Assembly: GCF_006335125.1 (NCBI RefSeq)
Contig: NZ_VDMO01000001.1
Coordinates: forward strand, 292,295-356,294
Direction: 5' to 3'
Length of the DNA: 64,000 nt
Origin: Deinococcus radiopugnans ATCC 19172
Lineage (GTDB): Bacteria; Deinococcota; Deinococci; Deinococcales; Deinococcaceae
A program made the position numbers and the translations under genes. Below the pieces are notes generated by a model, which had not been told where the DNA came from, did not search any database, and saw nothing but the letters and a program-made list of their open reading frames with translations. The first letter of the stretch is position 1, and each line of letters starts with the position of its first letter. Positions 41,993 to 50,544 of this stretch are shown here, piece after piece.

Positions 41993-43101
41993 CAGATGAC
42001 CGCCGTTTCCATGTGAACCTGCTGTTTGAAGCGGCCGAGCTGGTAATCGGCATGATCGTACGCCGGCGTGTCGCCCGTGACGAGCGACGCCACCAGTCGG
42101 GCGTTGGCCGGGGCCATCATGAAGCCGTTGCCGTTGAAGCCCACGCTCAACACCAGCCCGGGATGGGTGATGGGCGCGTCCACGATCGCCTGAAAATCCG
42201 GGGTGGAGCTGTAGTAGCCGCGGACGATGTGCGTGCTGCGCAGTTGCTCCAGGTCGGCCAGAACGTGCGCGCCCCGCTCGAAGGTCTGTGCCTTGAACAC
42301 GTCATCACTTTCAGGCAGGGTGCCCAGTGCGCTCATGTAGAAGGCGTGGCCCAGTTGCTTGCCGGCCCACTGGTGGTCTGGCGACACCAGAAACGGCGTG
42401 CAGTACTGGGCCGGTGCACGGTCCAGGTAATGTAGCCGGCGCTCCTCGGCATGCAGCGGCAGATTGAGCCCGGCGCTGGAGGCCAGCTCGCCGGCACCGT
42501 GGCCGGCCGCAAGCACCGTGACGTCCGCCGTGAGTGGGCCGCCCTCGGTCTGGACCCCTGTGATTCTTCCGTCGTCCGTCCGCAGCGCTGTGGCGCGGCC
42601 ATGAGCCAGCAGCGCGCCGCTCTCCTGCGCGGCCTGCACGACCGCCTGCGTCAGGCGCACCGGATCATTGATGAACCCGTCGTCCGGCCCGTAACTTGCC
42701 GCCCGCAGCCCCCGGGTCACGATGTCCGGGCACAGCCGCTGCAAGGCGTCCTCCCCGATCACCTGTGCGTTCACCCCCAGCCGCTGCTGACGCTCGGCCA
42801 GCTGCCTGGCCGAGCGCTCACCCGCCTCGCTGTAGCCGAGAAAGACGTAGCCGCAGCGCTCGAAGTGAAGCCCGGCGTCCAGCTGTTCGACGCTGTTGAA
42901 AAAGGGCAGGCTGTCCCGGACCAGCACAATATTCAGGTCGCTGCCCCACTGCTGGCGCACCCCGCCCGGACACCAGCGGGTAATGCCGCTGCCCGGCGCC
43001 CCCGCTTCGAGCAGGGTGACGCGTTTGTTCTGACGGCTCAGTTCCAGCGCAATGCAGGCACCGATGATGCCGGCCCCGACGACCAGGACATGCTGCTTCA
43101 T
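41992..43101 (-). CDS. FAD-dependent amine/amino acid oxidoreductase (DAO family)
   Basis: A 369-residue flavoprotein with an N-terminal FAD-binding motif VVGAGIIGACIALELSRQ and LLEAG, as in glycine/sarcosine and D-amino-acid oxidases. The C-terminus has GFNGNGFMMAPANARLVA, the usual FAD-contacting end. It oxidises the C-N bond of an amine or N-substituted amino acid. The ATG at 43101 has AGGAG upstream and overlaps the aminotransferase stop as ATGA. Operon partners are two M24 peptidases, a class V aminotransferase and DUF3830, so the substrate is probably a secondary amine or imino acid released from a peptide-like compound. That is inference. Confidence 0.9.
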   Translation of the reverse strand: MKQHVLVVGAGIIGACIALELSRQNKRVTLLEAGAPGSGITRWCPGGVRQQWGSDLNIVLVRDSLPFFNSVEQLDAGLHFERCGYVFLGYSEAGERSARQLAERQQRLGVNAQVIGEDALQRLCPDIVTRGLRAASYGPDDGFINDPVRLTQAVVQAAQESGALLAHGRATALRTDDGRITGVQTEGGPLTADVTVLAAGHGAGELASSAGLNLPLHAEERRLHYLDRAPAQYCTPFLVSPDHQWAGKQLGHAFYMSALGTLPESDDVFKAQTFERGAHVLADLEQLRSTHIVRGYYSSTPDFQAIVDAPITHPGLVLSVGFNGNGFMMAPANARLVASLVTGDTPAYDHADYQLGRFKQQVHMETAVI

Positions 43102-44231
43102 GGAGTCTCCTGTTGAAAATGGTGGGGATGGGCGGCCACCCATTCGGCGATGCGGCCAGCCTCGTCCAGCGTGTTGTAGGCGTGAAAACTGATGCGGACC
43201 ACTGGCCCCCGGGCACTGACCAGCAGGCCACTTTCCAGCATGGCCGGCGCCGTTGTTCCGGCGTCGTGGGCCCTGAGCGCGATCATGGCGGCGTGGCGGG
43301 CCGGTTCCCTGGGCGTGACCACCCCCAGTCCAGCGTGATCACACGCCCGGCGAACCACCGAGACGCAGGCGTGAACCTGCGACAGCCGCACCGGCGCGGG
43401 GAGCTGACTGAGCAGGGTCAGTGAGGCCCGGCACGCGTAGGCCCCGGCCACATTCGGTGTTCCCGACTCGAAACGGCGCGCCGCCGGACTCAGGTCCCGC
43501 CCGATCAGGTCCATGACCATCGGATCGTCCGCGGCCATCCAGCCCGGGGCGTGGGGCGTGCCCCCGCCGGCGGCGTACAGGAACGCGAAGCCCTCGGTGC
43601 CCAGCAGGTACTTGTGCGTGCCGCTCAGGTAATACTCCACCCCCAGCGCCGCGACATCGGTGGGCACGATGCCCAAGGCCTGGTAGCCGTCGAGGATCAC
43701 TTGGCAGTCCTGCGCCTGGGCCGCTTCCACGTAGCGGGCGACGTCGAGCAGTTCGCCGGTCTGGAAGCTGACCTGCGCCAGGACCAGGGTGGCGGCACCT
43801 GACAGGGCCGCACACGTCCGCTCGAGGGGGGTCTGACCTGGAAAGTCGGCCGTGAAGCGCACCTGGTAGCCGTCCCGCCGCAGGGCGTCGGCCAGATAGT
43901 ACGCACTCGGAAAGTTGTGCTCCTCAATCACCACCGGGCCGTCCGCCGCGCTCCGGGCGCGCAGGGCCACGGCCAGCGCGTGACTCGCGCTGTCGGTCAG
44001 TGCCAGTTGGTCAGGCCGGGCACCGATCAGTTGCGCCAGCGCGGCGCGGGCTTCCTCCCACACCCCCATCCATTCGCCCCAGGGGGACCCGCCAGCCCGC
44101 CAGGACTGCAGGTACTCACCCAGCGCGCCCTCGACGTCCAGGCTGAGTGCCCCCCGCGAGCAGTTGTTGGCGTGGACGTAGGTGCCCAGTCCAGGAAAGT
44201 GGGCACGGAAGGCCGCGGGGCTCAGACTCAC
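43098..44231 (-). CDS. Class V aminotransferase-family PLP enzyme
   Basis: A 377-residue PLP enzyme with lysine K207 (LSGTHKYLLGTEG), Asp D181 (VILDGYQALG) and an active-site histidine in IEEHNFPSAYY. It belongs to the class V group of kynureninase-like and epimerase-like enzymes and is only distantly related to the other class V enzyme at 36290. The start is a GTG at 44231 overlapping the M24 stop as GTGA, with AGAGGTG upstream; longer in-frame extensions lie inside the M24 gene. Its substrate is unknown but should be shared with the adjoining FAD oxidase. Confidence 0.85.
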   Translation of the reverse strand: MSLSPAAFRAHFPGLGTYVHANNCSRGALSLDVEGALGEYLQSWRAGGSPWGEWMGVWEEARAALAQLIGARPDQLALTDSASHALAVALRARSAADGPVVIEEHNFPSAYYLADALRRDGYQVRFTADFPGQTPLERTCAALSGAATLVLAQVSFQTGELLDVARYVEAAQAQDCQVILDGYQALGIVPTDVAALGVEYYLSGTHKYLLGTEGFAFLYAAGGGTPHAPGWMAADDPMVMDLIGRDLSPAARRFESGTPNVAGAYACRASLTLLSQLPAPVRLSQVHACVSVVRRACDHAGLGVVTPREPARHAAMIALRAHDAGTTAPAMLESGLLVSARGPVVRISFHAYNTLDEAGRIAEWVAAHPHHFQQETP

Positions 44232-45322
44232 TGCGCACCTCTGGCGGCGCTTGACGGGTGTGCAGCGCTCTGCCACTCGGCGATGGGCATGGCGCTGGTT
44301 TCGCCCACCACCACCATCTCTTCCAGCCGCACGCCGCCCACACCCGGCAGGTAGACGCCGGGTTCCAGCGCCAGCACCTGACCCACCTGAACCCGGTCCT
44401 GGGCGTGTTCACGAAGAATCGGAGGCTGGTGCGTCTGGTAGCCCAAGGCGTGGCCGATCCCGCGCAGGGTCTGCTTATCGAACCCCGCCTCGCGGATCGG
44501 CGCGCGCGCCGATTCGTCAATCTCCTCGGCGGTGGCTCCCGCACGGGTGGCCCGCCGCGCCGCGTCCAGCGCACAGCGGACGACCGACAGCAGGGCCTGG
44601 GCCTGTGGGTCCTGACCCGGCGCGGCACCGAAGATGCGGGTTTCGGTCAGGTCGGCGTGCAGGCCGTCGACCACTGCTCCGGCGTCCATGGTGACCAGGT
44701 CGCCTGGCTGCAGGGTGGCCACACTGGGATGGGCATGGGGAAGCGCCGTGCGCACGCCAAAGGCCACGATCGGTGCGAAGGCGGGCCCCTCGCTGTCCCG
44801 CTCGATGACGCCCAGCAGCACCTGCCGGATCTCACGCTCGCTGACCCCGGCCCGCAGCGCCGCAAACGCCGCTTCCAGTGCGCGCCGCGTGACCGTCTCG
44901 GCGCGCTGGAGACTGGCGATCTCGCTGTGGGTGAGCAGACTGGTCAACCTGTCCAGCACACCGTCGATGGGGACGAAGCACAACTCGTCGCCTGGACTCA
45001 GCGCATCCATCTCAGCCAGGGTCAGGGCCTGGGCGTAGACGCCGATACGCCGCGCACCCCCCAGCACCCAGCGCAGCGTCTGCAGGCGCTGCGGGCCGTT
45101 GGCGTAGGGTTTGATGTCAACCTGTGCTGGGGCAGTCACGGCGTCGTGATAGCGGGGGTCCAGCAGGAGGAAAGAACCCTGTGGGGTCAGCGCCAGCGTT
45201 CCTGCCGACACCTCAGCGCCGCAGAACGCGCGGAGCTGGTACGGCGCGGTGATCAGCACGGCGTCCACTTCAGCGAGGTGGGCCCGCAAGGCGGTCAGGC
45301 GGTCGGGCCTCAGATCAGCCAC
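44228..45322 (-). CDS. M24-family peptidase/creatinase-like hydrolase
   Basis: A 364-residue protein with an N-terminal creatinase/prolidase domain (~1-130) and a C-terminal pita-bread domain. Its metal ligands D213 (VTMDAGAV), D224 (ADLTETR), H291 (GIGHALGYQ), E320 (ALEPGVY) and E335 (RLEEMVV) are all present, so it should be an active two-metal enzyme. Members cleave Xaa-Pro peptides or, in special cases, non-peptide C-N bonds (creatinase, ectoine hydrolase). It starts 13 bases before the end of the M24 gene upstream and is more distant in sequence from the other two M24 proteins here. Confidence 0.9.
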   Translation of the reverse strand: MADLRPDRLTALRAHLAEVDAVLITAPYQLRAFCGAEVSAGTLALTPQGSFLLLDPRYHDAVTAPAQVDIKPYANGPQRLQTLRWVLGGARRIGVYAQALTLAEMDALSPGDELCFVPIDGVLDRLTSLLTHSEIASLQRAETVTRRALEAAFAALRAGVSEREIRQVLLGVIERDSEGPAFAPIVAFGVRTALPHAHPSVATLQPGDLVTMDAGAVVDGLHADLTETRIFGAAPGQDPQAQALLSVVRCALDAARRATRAGATAEEIDESARAPIREAGFDKQTLRGIGHALGYQTHQPPILREHAQDRVQVGQVLALEPGVYLPGVGGVRLEEMVVVGETSAMPIAEWQSAAHPSSAARGAQ

Positions 45323-46476
45323 AACTGCTCCTGACGGCGGCTCAGCCAGCGCGCCCCGTCGTCCGTGACCACCACGTTTTCCTCGACGATCATGCTGGGC
45401 AGCGGTGACTGCACCACCGTCGGTTCCAGCGTGTAGACCTCGCCCGCCTTCACGGTGCCGTGCGGGGCCGCCCCATACCGTTCCCAGACGGGGCCGAGCA
45501 GCGTGCCGCCGTCGTGGACGTGCCGCCCGATCTGATGGCCGGTGGCGTGGCTCAGTTCCGGTTGCCCGGCCTGCCGCAGGGCCGCGCGCGCGGCGGCGTC
45601 GACCTCACTGCCCTGGACGCCTGGCTTCAGGGCGCCGAAGGCCGCGTCGATCGCGCTGTGGATCGCCTGGAAGACGGCCTGCACCTCTGAAGGCGCCTGA
45701 TCTTCTCCCGGGGCGCGGACATAACAGGTGCGGGCGATGTCGGAAAAATACCCATCCACGCCGAGGCCGGTATCCAGAACCAGCAGATCTCCGGGGCGCA
45801 GGGCCTCGTCGGTGGGGCCGCGGTGGGCGAGTCCGATCCGGTTGATGCACACCAGCGGGCCGCCATGCCCACCCAGATAGGGCGTGGTGCCGAGTTCGGC
45901 GGCCAGGGTATTCATGCGGGCCTGGATCTGGCGTTCGGTCTGCCCGGCGTGCAGGGTGGGCAACAGGCGGTCATAGAAGGTGATGGTGCGGTCGATGGCC
46001 TGCTGCAGGCGGCGCATCTCCTCGGGCGTCTTGACACCCCGCACCGCGCCCAGCCGCGTCTGGCTGCTCTCCAGCCGGACCTGCGGCAGGACGCGGCGGA
46101 TCAGCCGGTCCAGCACGAGGTATTGACCGTAACTCAGGCCGTCGGCCAGTGGGTCGTGTTCACTGAAGTTGAGCAGGACCGTCCGGGGAGCGAGTTCAGC
46201 CAGCCAGCCACAGAAGGCCTCGGCAAAATCGGTGGTATAGGCGCGAATCTCATCGAATTGCCCCTGGTGTTCCAGATGGCCCCGGTCATAATTGGCGCAC
46301 AGGGCCAGCGCGCCGCGTTCCGGGTGCAGCATCAGGGCGGCCCGCCCGCTCAGGGCCGTGCCAAAGACCAGAGGCACGCTGGGGTCGCTGCCTTCCTGGG
46401 TAAAGAAGATCCACACCTCGTGCAGCTGCAAGGTGGCGAGGGCCTGAGCGATCTTCTGTCGAGCGAGGGTATCCAA
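45310..46476 (-). CDS. M24-family peptidase, paralogue A
   Basis: A 388-residue M24 enzyme with complete metal site: D235 (LVLDTGLG), D246 (YFSDIAR), the histidine of ATGHQIGRHVHDGG, and glutamates in YTLEPTVV and IVEENVVV. It is the same length as, and clearly paralogous to, the divergent gene starting at 46720. Residues ~155-197 (LQQAIDRTITFYDRLLPTLH and following) are identical in the two proteins, and the DNA there is identical for 121 bases. It is the first gene of the leftward operon with the second M24, aminotransferase, FAD oxidase and DUF3830 genes. Likely substrates are Xaa-Pro-type dipeptides or amide analogues. Confidence 0.92.
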   Translation of the reverse strand: MDTLARQKIAQALATLQLHEVWIFFTQEGSDPSVPLVFGTALSGRAALMLHPERGALALCANYDRGHLEHQGQFDEIRAYTTDFAEAFCGWLAELAPRTVLLNFSEHDPLADGLSYGQYLVLDRLIRRVLPQVRLESSQTRLGAVRGVKTPEEMRRLQQAIDRTITFYDRLLPTLHAGQTERQIQARMNTLAAELGTTPYLGGHGGPLVCINRIGLAHRGPTDEALRPGDLLVLDTGLGVDGYFSDIARTCYVRAPGEDQAPSEVQAVFQAIHSAIDAAFGALKPGVQGSEVDAAARAALRQAGQPELSHATGHQIGRHVHDGGTLLGPVWERYGAAPHGTVKAGEVYTLEPTVVQSPLPSMIVEENVVVTDDGARWLSRRQEQLWLI

Positions 46477-46521
46477 AGTGATGTCTCCTCCTGGGGCGAT
46501 TTCCGGTCAATTGATGCCCAG

Positions 46522-46550
46522 AGTGTAGGGACTCTGCCGCTTAGGGTCAA
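46522..46550 (-). promoter_or_regulatory. Leftward promoter of the M24-aminotransferase-oxidase operon
   Basis: On the minus strand TTGACC (46550-46545), 17 bases, then TACACT (46527-46522) form a good sigma-70-type promoter about 45 bases before the ATG at 46476. The -35 lies four bases from the perfect palindrome at 46554-46570, so that site is placed to control it. Confidence 0.55.
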
Positions 46551-46553
46551 TCT

Positions 46554-46570
46554 ATTGAACTTAGTTCAAT
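46554..46570. promoter_or_regulatory. Perfect 17-bp palindromic operator in the divergent control region
   Basis: ATTGAAC-TTA-GTTCAAT is an exact inverted repeat with a three-base centre. A second, imperfect site of the same half-sequences, GTTCAA-N4-TTGAC, lies at 46641-46655 over the -35 of the rightward promoter. The likely binder is the XRE-cupin regulator encoded at 51394 at the end of the rightward operon. That pairing is inference. Confidence 0.55.
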
Positions 46571-46650
46571 CAGAGATAACAGGGCTGGATGCAATTCAGC
46601 ATGATCATAGGCAGTTGATCTCCAGAGGTTCCAGTGGACAGTTCAATATC

Positions 46651-46679
46651 TTGACTCCAGATTGCGGCCGTGCTAACAC
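46651..46679 (+). promoter_or_regulatory. Rightward promoter of the M24-dipeptide importer operon
   Basis: TTGACT (46651-46656), a 17-base spacer, and TAACAC (46674-46679) preceded by TGC form a plausible promoter about 40 bases upstream of the ATG at 46720. Its -35 overlaps the imperfect GTTCAA/TTGAC repeat. Confidence 0.5.
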
Positions 46680-46719
46680 TGAGCCACTCAAATCACGGTG
46701 TCAGAGTCAGGAGGGCGGA

Positions 46720-47886
46720 ATGTCAGGACTGGGCGAACAGAAGGCGCAGCAGGCCACGGAACAGCTTCAGGACGGTGAGCTGTGGCTCTTTTTGACTCAG
46801 GAGGGCAGCGACCCCAGCGTGCCTCTGGTCTTTGGCACCAACTCGGTGGGCAAGGCGGCCTTTATGCTGCACGGCAGCGGCCCCAAGGCCTTGGTCTCGC
46901 GCATCGACGCCGGACATTTTGAGCAACATGCGGCTTTTCTGGAGACGCGCAGTTATTCCACGTCTTTTGAAACCGATCTGATCGACTGGTTGCGCGAGTT
47001 AAGCCCCCACACCGTCCTCCTGAATTTCAGTGAGGACGACATCCGCTGCGACGGTCTCACCCACGGGCAGTACCTCGCCGTCGAGCGTCTGCTGGGAGAG
47101 GCCCTGCCACAGGCGAGGATCGCGAGCAGCGAGGCGCAGCTCAGCCGGATCAGGGCCATCAAGACGCCCGAGGAATTGCGCCGCCTGCAGCAGGCCATCG
47201 ACCGCACCATCACCTTCTATGACCGCCTGTTGCCCACCCTGCACGCCGGGCAGACCGAACGCCAGATCCAGGCCCGCATGAATACCCTGGCCGCCGAGCT
47301 CGGCACCACCCCCGATCTGGGCGACTTCGGGGGGCCACTGGTGCTGATCAACCGCGTCGGCATGTCTCACCGCGCCCCCACCGACACGGCAATCGAGCCA
47401 GGCGACCTGCTGATCCTGGACACCGCGCTGGAAACTGAGGGCTACTATTCCGACATCGCCCGCACCATCTACTTTCTGAAGGACGGCGAACACGAGCCGC
47501 CCGAACGCGAACAGCGGGTCTTCCAGGCCATTTACGGCGCGATCGACGCCGCCTTCGCGGCGCTGAAACCGGGGGTCCCTGGTTATCAGGTCGACGCCGC
47601 TGCCCGGCAACACCTGCTGGATCGGGGCTATCCGGAAATCCAGCATTCCACCGGTCACCAGATCGGGCGGCACGTCCACGACGGCGGCGCCGTTCTCGGA
47701 CCGCTGTGGGACGGCAAGCGCCGGGCACCCAGACTGCAGGCCGACGAGGGCATGGTCTTTACCCTCGAACCCACCGTCTTGATGAGTCCCGATCCGAGCA
47801 TGATCGTCGAGGAAAACGTGGTGGTCACCGGCGACGGCGCGCGTTACCTCAGCCAGCGTCAGCAGCACCTCTGGACGGCCCGCTAG
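46720..47886 (+). CDS. M24-family peptidase, paralogue B
   Basis: A 388-residue M24 enzyme with the full ligand set (LILDTALETEGYYSDIAR, STGHQIGRHVHDGG, FTLEPTVLM and IVEENVVV). It mirrors the divergent paralogue A in length and domain order, with an exactly shared tract over residues ~154-197. The ATG at 46720 follows GGAGGGCGGA; the frame is open far upstream, but only as an antisense shadow of paralogue A. It heads a rightward operon with a family 5 binding protein, two permeases, an XRE-cupin regulator and probably an M29 peptidase. It should therefore process the imported dipeptide-like compounds. Confidence 0.92.
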   Translation: MSGLGEQKAQQATEQLQDGELWLFLTQEGSDPSVPLVFGTNSVGKAAFMLHGSGPKALVSRIDAGHFEQHAAFLETRSYSTSFETDLIDWLRELSPHTVLLNFSEDDIRCDGLTHGQYLAVERLLGEALPQARIASSEAQLSRIRAIKTPEELRRLQQAIDRTITFYDRLLPTLHAGQTERQIQARMNTLAAELGTTPDLGDFGGPLVLINRVGMSHRAPTDTAIEPGDLLILDTALETEGYYSDIARTIYFLKDGEHEPPEREQRVFQAIYGAIDAAFAALKPGVPGYQVDAAARQHLLDRGYPEIQHSTGHQIGRHVHDGGAVLGPLWDGKRRAPRLQADEGMVFTLEPTVLMSPDPSMIVEENVVVTGDGARYLSQRQQHLWTAR

Positions 47887-47939
47887 TGTATTCAAACCAG
47901 CCCTCATCCACATCGTCCATCTCGCCCAGGAGGCCCGCC

Positions 47940-49574
47940 ATGCGTCATCTACTCACCCTGTCCGCCGCCCTTGTCCTCGCCAGCGCCTCTGCCCAGACGG
48001 CCGCATGCCCCAAGATCGGCGGCACGGCCACCATCGCCCAGAACAGCGAGCCGGGCAACCTCAACCCCCTGATCTTTCCCACCACCTATGACACCAACAT
48101 CGAGGAACTGGTCTTTAACGCCCTGGTCAAGCCCACCGCCGATCTGGACTATCAGGCGGATCTGGCGCAGTCCTGGACTTTTTCCGCCGACAAGAAGACC
48201 ATCACGTTTAAGTTGCAGCCCGGGGTCAAGTGGCACGACGGGCAGGCGCTCACTGCCCGGGATGTGGCCTTCACACTGACGGCCATCGCCAGCCCGAAAT
48301 ACAACGGCGGCGCCTACAGCCAGGTGGAAGTGATTACCGGTGCGGGCGCTTACCACGACGGCAAGGCAAAATCCATCAGCGGCATCAAGGTCATTGACGA
48401 CCGCACAGTCGCGGTGACCACCGACAAGGTCTACGCCCCGATTCTGGCCACCATGGCGGGCATCATGATTTTGCCCCAGCACATCTACGGCAAGATCCCG
48501 GTGGAAAACTGGCAGAAGGACGCCACCAACCGCAATCCGGTGGGCAGCGGTCCATTCAAGTTCAAACAGTTCCGCAGCGGCGAACTGATCGAGCTGGAGG
48601 CCAACAAGACGTACTTCGCCGGGCGGCCCTGCCTGGACCGCCTGATCGTGCGTTTCGGCGACGCGAACACTATGCTGGCCGCGCTGGTCAAGGGCGAGGT
48701 GGACGCTGCGCCGGTGCCGGTGCCCAGTGTGGCGAGTGTCAAGAGCAGCCCCAATGTCAAACTGACGGTGGTCGATCAGCTGAGCTTCGACTACGTCGGC
48801 ACCAATCTGCGCAACCCGCTGCTGGCCGATCCGGCCGTGCGCACGGCGATGGCCTACGCCATCAACCGCAAGGCCATCGTCAGCGGCCTGATGTCGGGGT
48901 ACGGCAACGTGGTCGACACCCTGTTTCCCAAGTCGCACTGGGCCTACCCGGCCAACGTCAAAGCCATTCCGTACGACCCGGCCCTGGCGCAAAAGACCCT
49001 GGACGACGCCGGCTGGAAGATGAGCGGGGGCGTGCGCAGCAAGGGCGGCAAGACGCTGAAGTTCCGCATGTTCTACACCACGGGCAACCCGGTCCGGGAG
49101 CGCGGCGCCGCCCTGATTCAGGCCAATCTGCGCCAGATCGGCATCCAGGTGGACCTGCAGAGCATGGATTTCCCGACGCTGGTCACGTTCCTGCTGCCCA
49201 AGGACGGCAAGGGACAGCCGCGCGCCGTCAACGCCTCGGATTTCGATCTGTTCATCCTGGGGTTCGGGATCGAGCGTGATCCCAGCGAGTACCTGTCGTA
49301 CTTCACCGCCGAGGGCCAGCCCCCGAACGGCTACAACTTCACCGGATACACCAACTCCGCCGGCGGCAACCTGCTCGTCAAGGGTCAGGAAACTGTAAAT
49401 CAGGCCACGCGCAAGTCGCTCTACAACCAGTTCGGCCTGATGATGCGTGATCAGCTGCCGTGGATTCCGCTGACGCAGGCGCAGGCCCTGTACGGCAACC
49501 AGACCAAGCTCCACAACTTCGCGCCGGACATCCGGGGGGTCAACGTCAACGTCACGCGCTGGTGGGTGCAGTAG
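47940..49574 (+). CDS. ABC transporter substrate-binding protein, peptide family 5
   Basis: A 544-residue family 5 receptor with signal peptide (HLLTLSAALVLASASAQ, no lipobox). Hallmarks include GNLNPLIFPTTYDTNIEELV, LQPGVKWHDGQALTARDVAF, VGSGPFKFKQF and DPAVRTAMAYAINRKAI. There is a cysteine soon after the cleavage site (AACPKIGG) and another in GRPCLDRL, perhaps a disulfide. The ATG at 47940 has AGGAGG six bases upstream, 53 bases after the M24 stop. It differs clearly from the family 5 receptor at 27066, so the two importers probably take different ligands. Confidence 0.93.
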   Translation: MRHLLTLSAALVLASASAQTAACPKIGGTATIAQNSEPGNLNPLIFPTTYDTNIEELVFNALVKPTADLDYQADLAQSWTFSADKKTITFKLQPGVKWHDGQALTARDVAFTLTAIASPKYNGGAYSQVEVITGAGAYHDGKAKSISGIKVIDDRTVAVTTDKVYAPILATMAGIMILPQHIYGKIPVENWQKDATNRNPVGSGPFKFKQFRSGELIELEANKTYFAGRPCLDRLIVRFGDANTMLAALVKGEVDAAPVPVPSVASVKSSPNVKLTVVDQLSFDYVGTNLRNPLLADPAVRTAMAYAINRKAIVSGLMSGYGNVVDTLFPKSHWAYPANVKAIPYDPALAQKTLDDAGWKMSGGVRSKGGKTLKFRMFYTTGNPVRERGAALIQANLRQIGIQVDLQSMDFPTLVTFLLPKDGKGQPRAVNASDFDLFILGFGIERDPSEYLSYFTAEGQPPNGYNFTGYTNSAGGNLLVKGQETVNQATRKSLYNQFGLMMRDQLPWIPLTQAQALYGNQTKLHNFAPDIRGVNVNVTRWWVQ

Positions 49575-49578
49575 CCCC

Positions 49579-50544
49579 GTGCTGCCATTCATCGCCAAGC
49601 GGGGGCTCCAGGGCGTGGTCCTGCTGATCATGGTTTCGTTCATCAGCTTCGTCGTGATGAATCTGGCGCCCGGCAACGCGATGCAGACCTTTATCAACCC
49701 GCGCATGAGTCCGCAGGAGATCACGCGCGCTGAGAACGCCCTGGGCATCAACAAGCCAATCCCGGTGCAGTACCTGAGTTGGGCCTCGAATCTGCTGCAG
49801 GGCAACTTCGGCTATTCGGTGCGCAACGGGGAGAGTGTCACCGCGCTGCTCAAGCAGCGGGCGGGACCGACGCTGCTGCTGACCGCGACCTCGTTCCTGC
49901 TGATCGTGTGCATCGCCCTGGTGATCGGGGTGTACAGCGCGGCCAGACCATACTCGCTGATTGATTACCTGAGCACCACCCTGGTGTTCGCCGGGATCAG
50001 CATTCCCAGTTTCTTCTTCGGCCTGACCCTGATCTATCTGTTCTCGGTGCAACTGGGGTGGTTTCCCACCTCGGGGTTCGAAAGCTACAGCGCGGACCAT
50101 CAGGGTCTGGAGCTGTTCCTGGACCGCGTCTGGCACATGGCGCTGCCCGTGTGCGTCCTGACCCTGACGGGCATCGCCGGCATCCTGCGTCATGTGCGCA
50201 GTTCGGTCAGCGAAGCGCTCAGGCAGGACTACATCCGCACGGCCCGCAGCAAGGGCGTCGGCGAGCGCGCCATCCTGGTCAAGCACGCGCTGCGCAACGG
50301 CCTCATTCCGGTGGTCACGCTGCTGGGCCTCTCGCTGCCTGCGTTCTTTGCGGGGTCCGTCATTACCGAGACCATCTTCGCCTGGCCGGGCATGGGCCGC
50401 CTGCTGGTCGACTCGGTGTTCGCCCGCGACTACCCGGTGTCGATGGCGATCAACACCATCACCGCGGTCCTGGTCATCGTGGGCAGCCTGGTCGCCGACG
50501 TGCTGTACGGGTTGATTGATCCCCGGGTCAGGTTCGACGGATGA
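49579..50544 (+). CDS. Dipeptide/oligopeptide ABC transporter permease, DppB type
   Basis: A 321-residue DppB-type permease: first helix GVVLLIMVSFISFVVMNLAP, family motif WASNLLQGNFGYSVRNGE, docking loop DYIRTARSKGVGERAILVKH, and C-terminal LVADVLYGLIDPRVRF. The GTG start at 49579 lies five bases after the binding-protein stop, so it relies on coupling rather than a strong ribosome site. Its stop overlaps the DppC-type start (ATGA). Confidence 0.93.
   Translation: MLPFIAKRGLQGVVLLIMVSFISFVVMNLAPGNAMQTFINPRMSPQEITRAENALGINKPIPVQYLSWASNLLQGNFGYSVRNGESVTALLKQRAGPTLLLTATSFLLIVCIALVIGVYSAARPYSLIDYLSTTLVFAGISIPSFFFGLTLIYLFSVQLGWFPTSGFESYSADHQGLELFLDRVWHMALPVCVLTLTGIAGILRHVRSSVSEALRQDYIRTARSKGVGERAILVKHALRNGLIPVVTLLGLSLPAFFAGSVITETIFAWPGMGRLLVDSVFARDYPVSMAINTITAVLVIVGSLVADVLYGLIDPRVRFDG

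Noticed and set aside
45823..46719. A 300-codon N-terminal extension of the M24 peptidase at 46720
   Set aside because: The extension is antisense to paralogue A and crosses the promoter region. GGAGGG directly before the ATG at 46720 fixes the start, which also equals paralogue A in length.
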